Source: Candidatus Krumholzibacteriia bacterium (GTDB lineage: Bacteria; Krumholzibacteriota; Krumholzibacteriia; LZORAL124-64-63). From it: a stretch of 8,262 bases of DNA. Both the position numbers and the translations under genes were made by a program. The notes beneath the pieces are model-generated. The model was given only the letters and a program-made list of their open reading frames with translations. It was not told the origin of the DNA and ran no database searches. The stretch lies in contig JACZKN010000077.1 in assembly GCA_014859985.1 (NCBI GenBank), forward strand, positions 1 to 8,262, written 5' to 3'. Position 1 is the stretch's first letter. Each line of letters begins with the position of its first letter. Shown here piece by piece: positions 1-8,200 of this stretch.

Positions 1-69
1 ACCCTGTCCTCTACCTGGGCCAGGCGCCGAGGCCGCCCGCCGGCGCCTGGCCCAGGTAGAGGACAGGGT
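1..69. repeat. Perfect inverted repeat (29-bp arms, 11-nt loop) at window edge
   Basis: Positions 1-29 are the exact reverse complement of positions 41-69, separated by an 11-nt loop at 30-40. The right arm reads naturally as part of the ABC exporter frame (R-R-L-A-Q-V-E-D-R-V), whereas the left arm in the same frame gives P-C-P-L-P-G-P-G-A, which does not resemble exporter sequence. A perfect palindrome of this size inside a coding region at the first base of a contig is most simply a fold-back or chimeric-read artefact of assembly. A genuine hairpin cannot be excluded without reads. Confidence 0.9.
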
Positions 70-1711
70 CTCCTTCGTCACCTCGCTGAAGGCCCGCTTC
101 CAGGACTGGGTGCAGGGCACGATGCTGCGCGGCACCAAGCAGGAGGCGCTGCTGCGCATCTGCCTGACGGTGTTCGTGCTGCTGCTCCTGAAGAACGTCA
201 CGGGCTACGTCCAGGAGATGCTCATGGTCTGGGTGGGCGAGAGCGTGATCCGCGACCTGCGGGAGGCGCTGTTCGCCAAGCTGACGGCCATGCCCTTCTC
301 CTTCTACCACCAGCACAAGGCGGGCGAGCTGATCAGCCGGGCGACCAACGACGTGCTCGTGGCCCAGAAGTGCATCGGCGTCAGTTTCACCACCCTGCTG
401 CGCGACCCCATCTTCATCGTCATGTACCTGGGGGTGGCGTTCATCCTCAGCTGGAAGATGACCCTGATGGCCCTGGTGCTGATGCCCGTCAGCCTGACCG
501 TGATCATCCGCATCGGCAAGAGCATCAAGAAGATCTCCCGGCGCCAGCAGCAGGAGATGGCCAACCTGACGATCAACCTCCAGGAGACGGTCTACGGCAT
601 CCGCGTCATCAAGGCCTTCGCCATGGAGGGGCACGAGAACCGCCGCTTCGCCGCCCGCAGCCGCGAGCTGTTCCGGCAGGTGGTGCGTTTCAACCGCAAG
701 ATGAAGCTCAGCTCGCCCCTGACCGAGCAGCTGTCGTCCGTCGTGGGCCTGTTCCTGCTGTGGTACGGCGGCTCGAAGGTCTTCACCGGCGGGGTGATGG
801 CGCCGGACCTGTTCATCGTCTTCTTCTTCGCGGTGTTCTCCACGGTGCGGCCCGTCAAGAACCTGGGGCAGGTGAACAACGAGATCCAGGCGGGCATGGC
901 CGCGGCCGACCGCATCTTCGCCGTGCTGGACGCCCCGCCCGAGGTGGCCGACCCCGACGCGGGCGTGAAGCTGGAGCGGGTCGCCGGCCGGGTCGAGTTC
1001 CGCGACGTGCACTACGCCTACGTCCCGGGCGAACCGGTGCTGCAGGGCGTTTCCCTGGAGGTGCGGCCCGGCGAGGTGGTGGCCCTGGTGGGCAGCAGCG
1101 GCGCGGGCAAGAGCACGCTGGTGGACATGATCCCCGGCTTCTACCTGGCCGACCAGGGGACCGTCAGCATCGACGGCCACGACCTGCGCACCCTGAACCT
1201 GGCCGCGCTGCGCCGCAGCATGGGCATCGTCACCCAGGAGGTGATCCTCTTCCACGACACCATCCTGGCCAACATCGCCTACGGGATGCAGGACGTGGAC
1301 CTGGACCAGGTGCGCGAGGCGGCGAGGGCCGCCAACGCCGACGACTTCATCATGCGCCTGCCCGCAGGGTACGAAACGGTGATCGGCGACCGCGGCCTGA
1401 AGCTGTCGGGCGGCCAGCGCCAGCGCATCTCCATCGCCCGGGCCATCCTGCGCAACCCGCCGATCCTGCTGCTGGACGAGGCCACCAGCGCCCTGGACAC
1501 CGAGAGCGAGCATCTGGTCCAGGAGGCCATCGACCGCCTGGTCCGGCACCGCACCACCATCGTCATCGCCCACCGCCTGTCCACCATCCAGAACGTGGAC
1601 CGCATCTACCTGCTGGAAGGGGGCCAGGTCGTCCAGACCGGCACCCACGACGAACTGCTGGCGGCCGGCGGACGGTATAAAGAGCTGTATACCATGCAGT
1701 TCCAGCGCTGA
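2..1711 (+). CDS. ABC exporter, fused permease and ATPase (MsbA-like), 5' partial
   Basis: This is a half-size ABC exporter with a membrane domain followed by an ATPase domain; such proteins work as inner-membrane homodimers that flip or export lipids, drugs or glycolipids. The frame is open from position 2. The GTG at 110 and ATG at 122 lie inside the family's conserved region, so the real start is upstream and the first transmembrane helix plus about 40-60 residues are missing. Numbering from the GTG, hydrophobic helices lie near 17-38, 97-117, 118-136, 208-222 and 230-248. The ATPase has Walker A GSSGAGKST (328-336), Q-loop Q376, GDRG (426-429), signature LSGGQ (432-436), Walker B ILLLDE (452-457), D-loop SALD (460-463) and switch histidine H488, so it should be catalytically active. 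The segment MPFSFYHQHKAGELISR matches the MsbA/lipid-exporter type. The substrate cannot be told from sequence. Residues encoded before about position 41 are doubtful because of the edge inverted repeat. Confidence 0.95.
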   Translation, partial: PCPLPGPGAEAARRRLAQVEDRVSFVTSLKARFQDWVQGTMLRGTKQEALLRICLTVFVLLLLKNVTGYVQEMLMVWVGESVIRDLREALFAKLTAMPFSFYHQHKAGELISRATNDVLVAQKCIGVSFTTLLRDPIFIVMYLGVAFILSWKMTLMALVLMPVSLTVIIRIGKSIKKISRRQQQEMANLTINLQETVYGIRVIKAFAMEGHENRRFAARSRELFRQVVRFNRKMKLSSPLTEQLSSVVGLFLLWYGGSKVFTGGVMAPDLFIVFFFAVFSTVRPVKNLGQVNNEIQAGMAAADRIFAVLDAPPEVADPDAGVKLERVAGRVEFRDVHYAYVPGEPVLQGVSLEVRPGEVVALVGSSGAGKSTLVDMIPGFYLADQGTVSIDGHDLRTLNLAALRRSMGIVTQEVILFHDTILANIAYGMQDVDLDQVREAARAANADDFIMRLPAGYETVIGDRGLKLSGGQRQRISIARAILRNPPILLLDEATSALDTESEHLVQEAIDRLVRHRTTIVIAHRLSTIQNVDRIYLLEGGQVVQTGTHDELLAAGGRYKELYTMQFQR

Positions 1712-1722
1712 GGACGGCGCTG
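1703..1722 (+). terminator. Weak hairpin over the ABC exporter stop codon
   Basis: CAGCGCTG (1703-1710) can pair with CGGCGCTG (1715-1722) with one G-U wobble around an AGGA tetraloop, giving an 8-bp stem that includes the first two bases of the TGA stop. The sequence after it (TGGTTGGCTTCC) has only a poor T-tract. It may reduce read-through into the next gene, but could equally be a chance structure in GC-rich DNA. Confidence 0.25.
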
Positions 1723-1733
1723 TGGTTGGCTTC

Positions 1734-1788
1734 CTGACAAATTATGACTATTTATATCGGAATACCCGTTCCCCGTCCGTCCAATCCC
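1734..1788 (+). promoter_or_regulatory. AT-rich upstream control element of secreted copy A
   Basis: An AT-rich patch (about 1738-1764) stands out sharply from its GC-rich surroundings, as expected for a promoter. The block 1744-1788 aligns without gaps to 5100-5144 upstream of copy B (33 of 45 bases identical) and lies at almost the same distance from the start codon (GTCCGTC ends 92 nt before the ATG here, 89 nt in copy B). No confident -35/-10 pair can be drawn: TTGGCT (1726-1731) and TATTTA (1749-1754) are 17 bp apart but match the sigma-70 consensus poorly. The recurrence upstream of both genes is the main evidence for a regulatory role; leftover similarity from the duplication is the alternative. 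Confidence 0.45.
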
Positions 1789-4700
1789 CGATGTAGTTGA
1801 CACGCCATCGCCGCAGCCCGCCCGGACCCGCCCCGGAGCGGCCCGGCAGCCCATCCTGAAGGGGGACCGACCATGACGCCCGCACGCGCTCGCTCTGCCG
1901 GCGGCCTTGCCGCCCTGCTGGTCATCCTGATCGCCGCCGTGGCCCTGGCCGCGCAGCCCGCTGCCCCGGGCGCGGACCAGCAGGAGCGGCGGCTCCTCTC
2001 GGCCGGCGAGGACGTGGTCCACGGCGGCCAGGCCCCCGGCGCGGCGAAGGCCGTCACCGACACGGTGCTGGTGATGGGCCCGTGGGGCAGCGGCGCGGCC
2101 CACAACGGCCAGTTCCAGTCGCCCGACGGCGCGCCGGCCTGGAACGGCTGGACCAGCGTCGATCTGACCCATTCCACGGAAGAGCGTTGGCAGGCTGCCA
2201 CCGACGGCGCCCTGGCCGGATCGTTCTCGGCCTGGTGCGGGACCCTCGCCTACGCCTCCTGCGAGCCGGGCGATCCGGAGGGCGGCTACGGCAACAACTG
2301 GGACGAGGTCCTCGAGTGGCGCGGCACGGTGGCCGATCCCGGCGCCTCCTGCACCGTGGACCTCGCGGCCACCATCGCCATCGACACCGAGCCGGGCTAC
2401 GACTACGCCTACGTCACCGCCGTCAAGAGCGGCGGCGCCGTCGATCTGTGGGCCGAGGACGGCGTCCTCGGGCCTATGCCCCTGGCCCTGCAGACCGTCT
2501 ACGCTCCCGGGGACTACGTGGGCGAGAACGACGACGAGGTCGTCGTGCAGTTCCGGTTCACCAGCGACGGCGCCTGGTCGGACGAGGACTGCCTGCATCC
2601 CACCGGCGGCGCCGTGCGCCTGGACGACGTGGCCTTCACCCTCGACAACGGCACCGGTTACGCCCACGACTTCGAGGACGGCACGCTGGGCGACCTGGTG
2701 GTGGTGCTGCCGCACGGCGTGGGCGACTTCGCCAAGCTGTGGACCGACCTCGCCCAGCCCGGACATTGCGGGCAGGTGAACACTTCGCCCCTGGTGGCGT
2801 TCATCGACGACGGCATCGTCGTGCCGGGCACCGGCGGCACCCTGTGCCAGAGCTACTGCTACGGCCCCGGAGGCTTCATCGTCAATAACAGCGGCGGCTT
2901 GGCGGGCCCGGACGAGCATATCCACAACGCCGTCGAGTCGCCGGTCATGGCCTGGCCCGGCCCCGGCTACGAGGGGGCGCTGCTGGAGTTCGACGTCTGG
3001 GAGGATCTGCAGGTCAATGCCGAGTTCCCCGGCATCTTCTACACCTGGGCCGTGCGGTCGACTACGGAGGCCGACCCGGCCGCCATCGCCGGTGAGTCCT
3101 GGCAGAACCGCGGCTTCACCCACCACGGGGGGCCCCGCTGGAACCGCCAGTTCCAGCCGGTGGGCGACCTGATCCCCGCGGATGCCAACTGGGTGCAGAT
3201 CCAACTGGCGGTCTATGAGCTCGGCTGGGTGCATGGCTTCGTCGGCTCGGACGGCTCCCCGTCACCCTACTTCGACAACGTGCGCCTGGCCGCGTACCCG
3301 CACCACGGCCCGTCCCTGGTGGCGAACGTGGTCAGCCTGCCCCACGACACCTTCCCCGAGAGCGGCACCCTGGACCTCGTGAACCTGGGAGCCAACAACA
3401 TCCGCTTCGACTCGGGAAACGACATCTCCGGCGTCCTCGACCTCCAGAACGACCCGGGCGACTCGGTGCTGGTCGAGGTCAAGCCCCAGCGCGAGGGTGC
3501 AGCCCTGGTGGGGATGCCCCGCCTGCATTGGAGCCTCCAGCGCAACCCGCTGTTCGACCCCTACCGGACCGCCGGGCTGCCCGACCAGGGCTGGATCGAG
3601 GGCTGGCAGGCCGTGAACGCCGTCGGGGACCCGGTCCCCAACCGCTTCGCCTTCGACCTGCCGGACACTGGGTTCCTGTTCCCGGGAGACTTCCTCTACT
3701 ACTACTTCAGCGCCACCGACGAAGTGGGCGGGGTGCAGCAGACTTCGACCCTGCCGGCGGATACGACCGGGTTCAGCGACTTCGCCGATCCCATGGCCTG
3801 GCCGCCCATCTACAAGCTGCACGCGCTGCCTACGTTGACCGAGGTCCCGGGCGATCCCGGCACCTACACCCAGCCGACGATCCTGTTCTGGGACGATGCC
3901 GGCGCGGTCGGCAACCGCGACGAGTGGTACACAGCCTACCGCAACCTGGGCCTGGTGGCCGGCGTGGACTACGACATCTACTACACCAGCAACCCCTCCG
4001 CCGGCACGGGGCACGGCCTGGGCGGTCGGGCGACGGCCGCGCAGCTGGCGGGCTACTCCGAGCTGATCTACACCAGCGGTCTGCAGGAGAGGTACACCAT
4101 CAGCGACGGCGGCACCGCTTCGAACAGCGATCCGTCCCTGGATGCCCAGGTGCTCATGGCCTGGCTCGAGCAGGGCGGCAAGGACATGCTGCTGACCGGC
4201 GACGACCTGGCGGGGGACATCACACGCCGGGGCGGCGCCGCGGCGCAGGCCTTTCTCCATGACTGGATGGGCGTGGACCTGGTCGAGGAGAACGTGCTGG
4301 GCCTGATCGACCTGCAGACCTCGCCCCTGATCGGGGCCGTGGCGCCGTCCCCGGTCTTCACCGGCGTGGAACAGTGGCGAGGAGTGGCCGGCTGCCAGGG
4401 GGTCAGCAGCATCTACTATGGAGATGGCTCCACGGCGACGGGCAGCAAGCGTTACGACGGCGTCGTGCCCCGGACGGGCGCGGTGCGCCTGGCCGAGTTC
4501 ACCGACCCCAACGGTGCGCTGGGCCAGTATCCCTACAGCGCGGCCACCCTGAACGTGCGTGCGGACTTCGGCGCCCGGGTGATCTCGCTGCCGTATGACT
4601 TCCAGTCGGTGGAGACGGCGGACGGGGCGAAGGCCGACGCGCAGCTCGCGGCCCGGGTGCGCCTGCTGCAGGACGTGCTGGCCTACTTCGGTATCGGCGC

Positions 4701-4891
4701 CATCGGCGAGCCCTCGACCGTGCCCGACGCGGGCGTGCTCGCGGCCACCAACCACCCCAACCCGTTCAATCCGGCGACCACGATCAGCTGGTGGCTGCCC
4801 CAGGCCGGCCACCTGGGGTTGGAGGTGTTCGACGTGCGGGGCCGCCTGGTGCGCACCCTGGCCGACGGGCCGGCGCCGGCCGGTGCGGGCG
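1744..4891 (+). repeat. Tandem direct repeat unit, copy A
   Basis: The unit runs from the upstream control element through the gene and aligns base-for-codon with 5100-8262. The offset between copies is 3353 bp at the start codons and 3371 bp at the window end, the difference being in-frame codon insertions and deletions. Identical runs include 3265-3333 (69 nt, matching copy B just before its residue 490 region) and 4450-4517 (68 nt, matching 7812-7879). Confidence 0.9.
1859..1866 (+). promoter_or_regulatory. Shine-Dalgarno site of secreted copy A
   Basis: AAGGGGGA lies 6 nt before the ATG at 1873. The 17-base string AAGGGGGACCGACCATG is identical upstream of and at the start of copy B, which fixes both start codons. 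Confidence 0.85.
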
Positions 4892-5007
4892 AGGTGCGTT
4901 GGGACGGGCGTGCCGGCGACGGGCGCGCGGCGGCGGCGGGGGTGTACTTTTACCGCCTGCAGGCCGGAGACCGGACGCTGGTAGGCAAGATGGCCCTGAT
5001 CAAATAG
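1873..5007 (+). CDS. Secreted multidomain protein with C-terminal FlgD-like sorting domain (copy A)
   Basis: Complete 1044-residue protein; I do not recognise a named family for the whole. The start is fixed by a strong Shine-Dalgarno site and by the paralogue. Residues 1-27 form a signal peptide (R-containing n-region, core LAALLVILIAAVALA, A-x-A cleavage site, no lipobox). Residues 60-265 look like a beta-sandwich (GPWGSGAAHNGQF, WNGWTSVDLT, QFRFTSDGAWSDEDC, VRLDDV), as in jelly-roll domains of immune-inhibitor-A-like proteins. Residues 290-475 form a second sandwich-like region ending YFDNVRL. Residues 480-635 resemble an Fn3-like spacer (YYYFSATDEVGG). Residues 667-941 are an alpha/beta region of amidotransferase-like fold (PTILFWDDAG, LIYTSG, WLEQGGKDMLLTGDDLAGD) with no cysteine at a nucleophile-elbow position, so probably non-catalytic. 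Residues 958-1044 are the FlgD-like/type-A sorting domain. All eight cysteines (122, 130, 160, 240, 299, 325, 329, 841) recur in copy B, suggesting disulfides outside the cytoplasm. Likely exported or surface-attached; ligand unknown. Confidence 0.93.
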   Translation: MTPARARSAGGLAALLVILIAAVALAAQPAAPGADQQERRLLSAGEDVVHGGQAPGAAKAVTDTVLVMGPWGSGAAHNGQFQSPDGAPAWNGWTSVDLTHSTEERWQAATDGALAGSFSAWCGTLAYASCEPGDPEGGYGNNWDEVLEWRGTVADPGASCTVDLAATIAIDTEPGYDYAYVTAVKSGGAVDLWAEDGVLGPMPLALQTVYAPGDYVGENDDEVVVQFRFTSDGAWSDEDCLHPTGGAVRLDDVAFTLDNGTGYAHDFEDGTLGDLVVVLPHGVGDFAKLWTDLAQPGHCGQVNTSPLVAFIDDGIVVPGTGGTLCQSYCYGPGGFIVNNSGGLAGPDEHIHNAVESPVMAWPGPGYEGALLEFDVWEDLQVNAEFPGIFYTWAVRSTTEADPAAIAGESWQNRGFTHHGGPRWNRQFQPVGDLIPADANWVQIQLAVYELGWVHGFVGSDGSPSPYFDNVRLAAYPHHGPSLVANVVSLPHDTFPESGTLDLVNLGANNIRFDSGNDISGVLDLQNDPGDSVLVEVKPQREGAALVGMPRLHWSLQRNPLFDPYRTAGLPDQGWIEGWQAVNAVGDPVPNRFAFDLPDTGFLFPGDFLYYYFSATDEVGGVQQTSTLPADTTGFSDFADPMAWPPIYKLHALPTLTEVPGDPGTYTQPTILFWDDAGAVGNRDEWYTAYRNLGLVAGVDYDIYYTSNPSAGTGHGLGGRATAAQLAGYSELIYTSGLQERYTISDGGTASNSDPSLDAQVLMAWLEQGGKDMLLTGDDLAGDITRRGGAAAQAFLHDWMGVDLVEENVLGLIDLQTSPLIGAVAPSPVFTGVEQWRGVAGCQGVSSIYYGDGSTATGSKRYDGVVPRTGAVRLAEFTDPNGALGQYPYSAATLNVRADFGARVISLPYDFQSVETADGAKADAQLAARVRLLQDVLAYFGIGAIGEPSTVPDAGVLAATNHPNPFNPATTISWWLPQAGHLGLEVFDVRGRLVRTLADGPAPAGAGEVRWDGRAGDGRAAAAGVYFYRLQAGDRTLVGKMALIK

Positions 5008-5030
5008 GCACTACCGGTACGATGGAGTGC

Positions 5031-5063
5031 TGCTGCCGGGGTGTCGTGGACGCCCCGGCAGCG
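5031..5063 (+). terminator. Terminator hairpin after secreted copy A
   Basis: CTGCCGGGGTGTC (5033-5045) pairs with GACGCCCCGGCAG (5049-5061) around a GTG loop with one U-G wobble, and the stem extends outward to 5031/5063 with one more G-C pair and one wobble. It starts 24 nt after the TAG stop. The following CGCCGTTGTTGG is only weakly T-rich, so it is an imperfect intrinsic terminator, but the stem is the strongest in the intergenic space and separates the two copies into different transcripts. Confidence 0.6.
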
Positions 5064-5099
5064 CCGTTGTTGGTCCGGAAGGCCCCCGCGGGAGCAAAG

Positions 5100-5144
5100 A
5101 TGATTCTTTCTGTCGTAATTACCGATCCTTGTCCGTCTGATCCC
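5100..5144 (+). promoter_or_regulatory. AT-rich upstream control element of secreted copy B
   Basis: Low-GC block downstream of the terminator, aligning without gaps to 1744-1788 upstream of copy A, with shared strings including GTCCGTC (5131-5137) and TCG-x-AAT. The distance to the start codon is conserved within 3 nt. Differences between the two versions fall at all three positions of the small ATG-started frame running through it (five, four and three at first, second and third positions), so it is better read as a promoter or operator than as a leader peptide. No clear sigma-70 hexamers are visible. Confidence 0.45.
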
Positions 5145-5211
5145 TTCAATGACCGAATGACGACAGTCGCCGCCCGACCTCGCCGCGGGTGCTGACCGGC
5201 TACTCGACCCC

Positions 5212-5219
5212 AAGGGGGA
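5212..5219 (+). promoter_or_regulatory. Shine-Dalgarno site of secreted copy B
   Basis: AAGGGGGA lies 6 nt before the ATG at 5226, identical in sequence and spacing to the site of copy A. Confidence 0.85.
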
Positions 5220-5225
5220 CCGACC

Positions 5226-8200
5226 ATGAAGACCTCCGCACTCGCTCGCTCCGTCGGCGGCCTCGCCGCCCTGCTCGTCATCCTGATCGCCGCCGCGGCC
5301 CTGGCCGCGCAGCCCGTTGCCCCGGGCGCGGACCAGCAGGAGCGGCGGCTCCTCTCGGCCGGCGAGGACGTGGTCCACGGCGGCCAGGCCCCCGGCTCAG
5401 CCAAGGCCGCCACCGACACGGTGCTGCTCCTGGGCCCCTGGGGCAGCGGCGCGGCCCACAACGGCCAGTTCCAGGCGCCCGGCGGCGGGCCGGCCTGGAA
5501 CGGCTGGACCAGCATAGACCTGACCCAGCGCACGGAAGGGCGCTGGCACGCCGCCACCGACGGCGCCCTGGCCGGTTCGTTCTCGGCCTGGTGCGGGACC
5601 CTCGCCTACGGCTCCTGCGAGGTCGGCGATCCCGAAGGAGGCTACGGCAACAACTGGAACGAGTTGCTCGAGTGGCGGGGCACGGTGGCCGATCCCGGCG
5701 CCTCCTGCACCGTGGATGTCGCGGCCACCATCGCCACCGACACCGAGCCCGGCTACGACTACGCCTACGTCACCGCCGTCAAGAGCGGCGGGGGCGTCGA
5801 CCTGTGGACCGGCGACGGCACCTCCGGCCCGCTGCCCCTGGCCCTGCAGACCGTCTACGCCCCCGGGGACTACGTCGGCGAGAACGACGATGAGGTCGTC
5901 CTGCAGTTCCGGTTCACCAGCGACGGCGCATGGTCGGACGAGGACTGCCTGCACTCCACCGACGGCGCCGTGCGCCTGGACGACGTGGCCATCACCCTGA
6001 GCAACGGCACCGGCTACGCCCACGGCTTCGAGGACGGCACCCTGGGCGACCTCGTGGTGGTGCTGCCGCAGGGCGTGGGTGATTTCGCCCAGCTCTGGAC
6101 CAACCTCGACCAGCCCGGTCACTGCGGGCCGGCGAACGCCTCGCCAATGGTGGCGTTCATCGACGACGGCGTCGTCGTGCCGGGCACCGGCGGCACGCCC
6201 TGCATCAGCCACTGCTACGGCCCCGGCGGCTTCATCGTCAACAACAGCGGCGGCCTGGCGGGCCCGGACGCGCACATCCACAACGCCATCGAGTCCCCGG
6301 TCATGGCCTGGCCGGGCCCCGGCTACGAGGGGGCGCTGCTGGAGTTCGACGTCTGGGAGGACGAGACCCTGGGCCCCCAAACCCCGGGTATGTTCTACAC
6401 CTGGAAAGTGCGATCGACCACGGCGGCCGATCCCGCCGCCATCGCCGATGAGTCCTGGCGCAACCGCAACTTCGTGCACTACGGGGGGCCCCGCTGGAAC
6501 CGGCAGTTCCAGCCGGTGGGCGACCTGATCCCCGCGGATGCCAGCTGGGTGCAGGTCCAACTGGCGGTCTACGAGCTCGGCTGGGCGCATGGCTGGGTCG
6601 GCTCGGACGGCACGCCCGCCCCCTACTTCGACAACGTGCGCCTGGCCGCGTACCCGCACCACGGCCCGTCCCTGGTGGCGAACGTGGTCGACCTGCCCCA
6701 CGACACCTTCCCCGAGAGCGGCACCCTGGACCTCGTGAACCTGGGGGCCAACAACATCCGCTTCGACTCGGGCAACGACATCAACCGCTACCAGTGGGAC
6801 GACGCCCTGCCCAACGCCCCGGGCGACTCGGTGCTGGTCACGGTCAGACCCCAGCGCGACGGCGCCGTCCTGGTGGGGATGCCCCGCCTGCACTGGAGCC
6901 TCCAGCGCAACCCGGCGTTCGACGCCTACCGCACCGCCGGGCTGCCCGACCTGGGCTGGGTCGAGGGCTGGCAGGCCGTGAACCTCTCCGGGAACCCGGT
7001 TCCCAACCGCTTCGCCTTCGACCTGCCCGACACCGGCTTCCTGTTCCCCGGGGACTTCCTCTACTACTACTTCAGCGCCACCGACGAGGCGGGCGGGGTG
7101 CAGCAGACCAGCACGCTGCCGGCGGACACGACCGGGTTCAGCGACTTCGCCGACCCCATGGCCTGGCCGCCCATCTACAAGCTGCACGCGCTGCCCACGT
7201 TGACCGAGGTCCCGGGCGAACCCGGCACCTACACCCAGCCGACCATCCTCTTCTGGGACGACGCCGGCGCGGTCGGCAACCGCGACGAGTGGTACATGGC
7301 CTACCGCAACCTGGGCCTGGTTGCGGGGGTGGACTACGACATCTACTACACCAACGCGCCGGCGGCCGGCAGCGGCCACGGCCTGGGCGGCCGGGCGACG
7401 GCCGCGCAGCTGGCCGGCTACTCCGAGCTGATCTATACAAGCGGTGTCCAGACGTCATTCACCATCGGCGACGGGACGCAGAGCAACGACGACGAGTCCG
7501 AGGACGCCCAGGTGCTGATCGCCTGGCTGGAGCAGGGCGGCAAGGACATGCTGCTGACCGGCGACGACCTGGCGGGCGACCTGGAACGCACCAGCGGCGT
7601 ACCGGGCAGCTCGTTCCTGCAGGACTGGATGGGCGTGGACCTGGTCAGCGAGAACGTGCTGGGCGAGATCGGGCCGCAGACCGCGCCGCTGGTCCAGGTG
7701 GTGCAGCCCTCCGCCGTCCTGACGGCAGCGGAGCAGTGGCAGGGCGTGGCGAACTGCCAGGGTGTGACCGCCGTCTACTACGGTGAAGGCACGCTGACCA
7801 CCGGCAGCAAACGTTACGACGGCGTCGTGCCCCGGACGGGCGCGGTGCGCCTGGCCGAGTTCACCGACCCCAACGGTGCCCTGGGCCAGTATCCCTACAG
7901 CGCGGCCACCTTGAACGTGAGGGCGGACTTCGGCGCCCGGGTGATCTCCCTGCCCTACGACTTCCAGTCCCTGGAGACCGTCGACGGCTCCGGGGCCAAG
8001 GTCGAGGCGCAGCTGCCGGCCCGGGTGCGCTTCCTGCAGGACGTGCTGGCCTACTTCGGCGCGGCCGGCGGCAGCGGCGCACCGTCGGGCGTGCCCGACG
8101 CGGGCGTGCTGTTCGCCGGCAACCACCCCAACCCGTTCAACCCTGCGACCACCATCAGCTGGTCGCTGCCGCAGGCCGGCCACCTGGGCCTGGAGGTGTT

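Noticed and set aside
1..69. Terminal inverted repeat of an insertion sequence
   Set aside because: The arms face each other across an 11-nt loop with no transposase or target duplication, and the right arm is part of the exporter coding sequence.
110..124. GTG at 110 or ATG at 122 as the true start of the ABC exporter
   Set aside because: There is no Shine-Dalgarno site before either. The frame continues upstream with exporter-like sequence, and starting here would remove the first transmembrane helix required by the family.
1744..1800. 18-codon small frame in the upstream element (MTIYIGIPVPRPSNPRCS), with a counterpart of 31 codons starting at 5100
   Set aside because: I considered a conserved leader peptide because the ATGs align exactly. 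Substitutions over the shared 15 codons fall at first (5), second (4) and third (3) codon positions alike, the peptides diverge and end differently, and only the second has even a weak ribosome-binding site (GGGAG). A non-coding control element fits better.
2082..2888. Plus-strand arginine-rich frame of 268 codons inside copy A
   Set aside because: An out-of-frame shadow made of R/G/P-rich repeats. The main frame has a signal peptide and domains, and a paralogue preserving it.
1606..3234. Long minus-strand open frame of 542 codons opposite the secreted gene
   Set aside because: It is a shadow of GC-rich third positions: low-complexity V/A/G/H-rich protein with no recognisable domain, overlapping the end of the ABC exporter and the start of copy A. 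The same applies to minus-strand frames at 11-1648, 3262-4812, 5397-7379 and 7455-8183.
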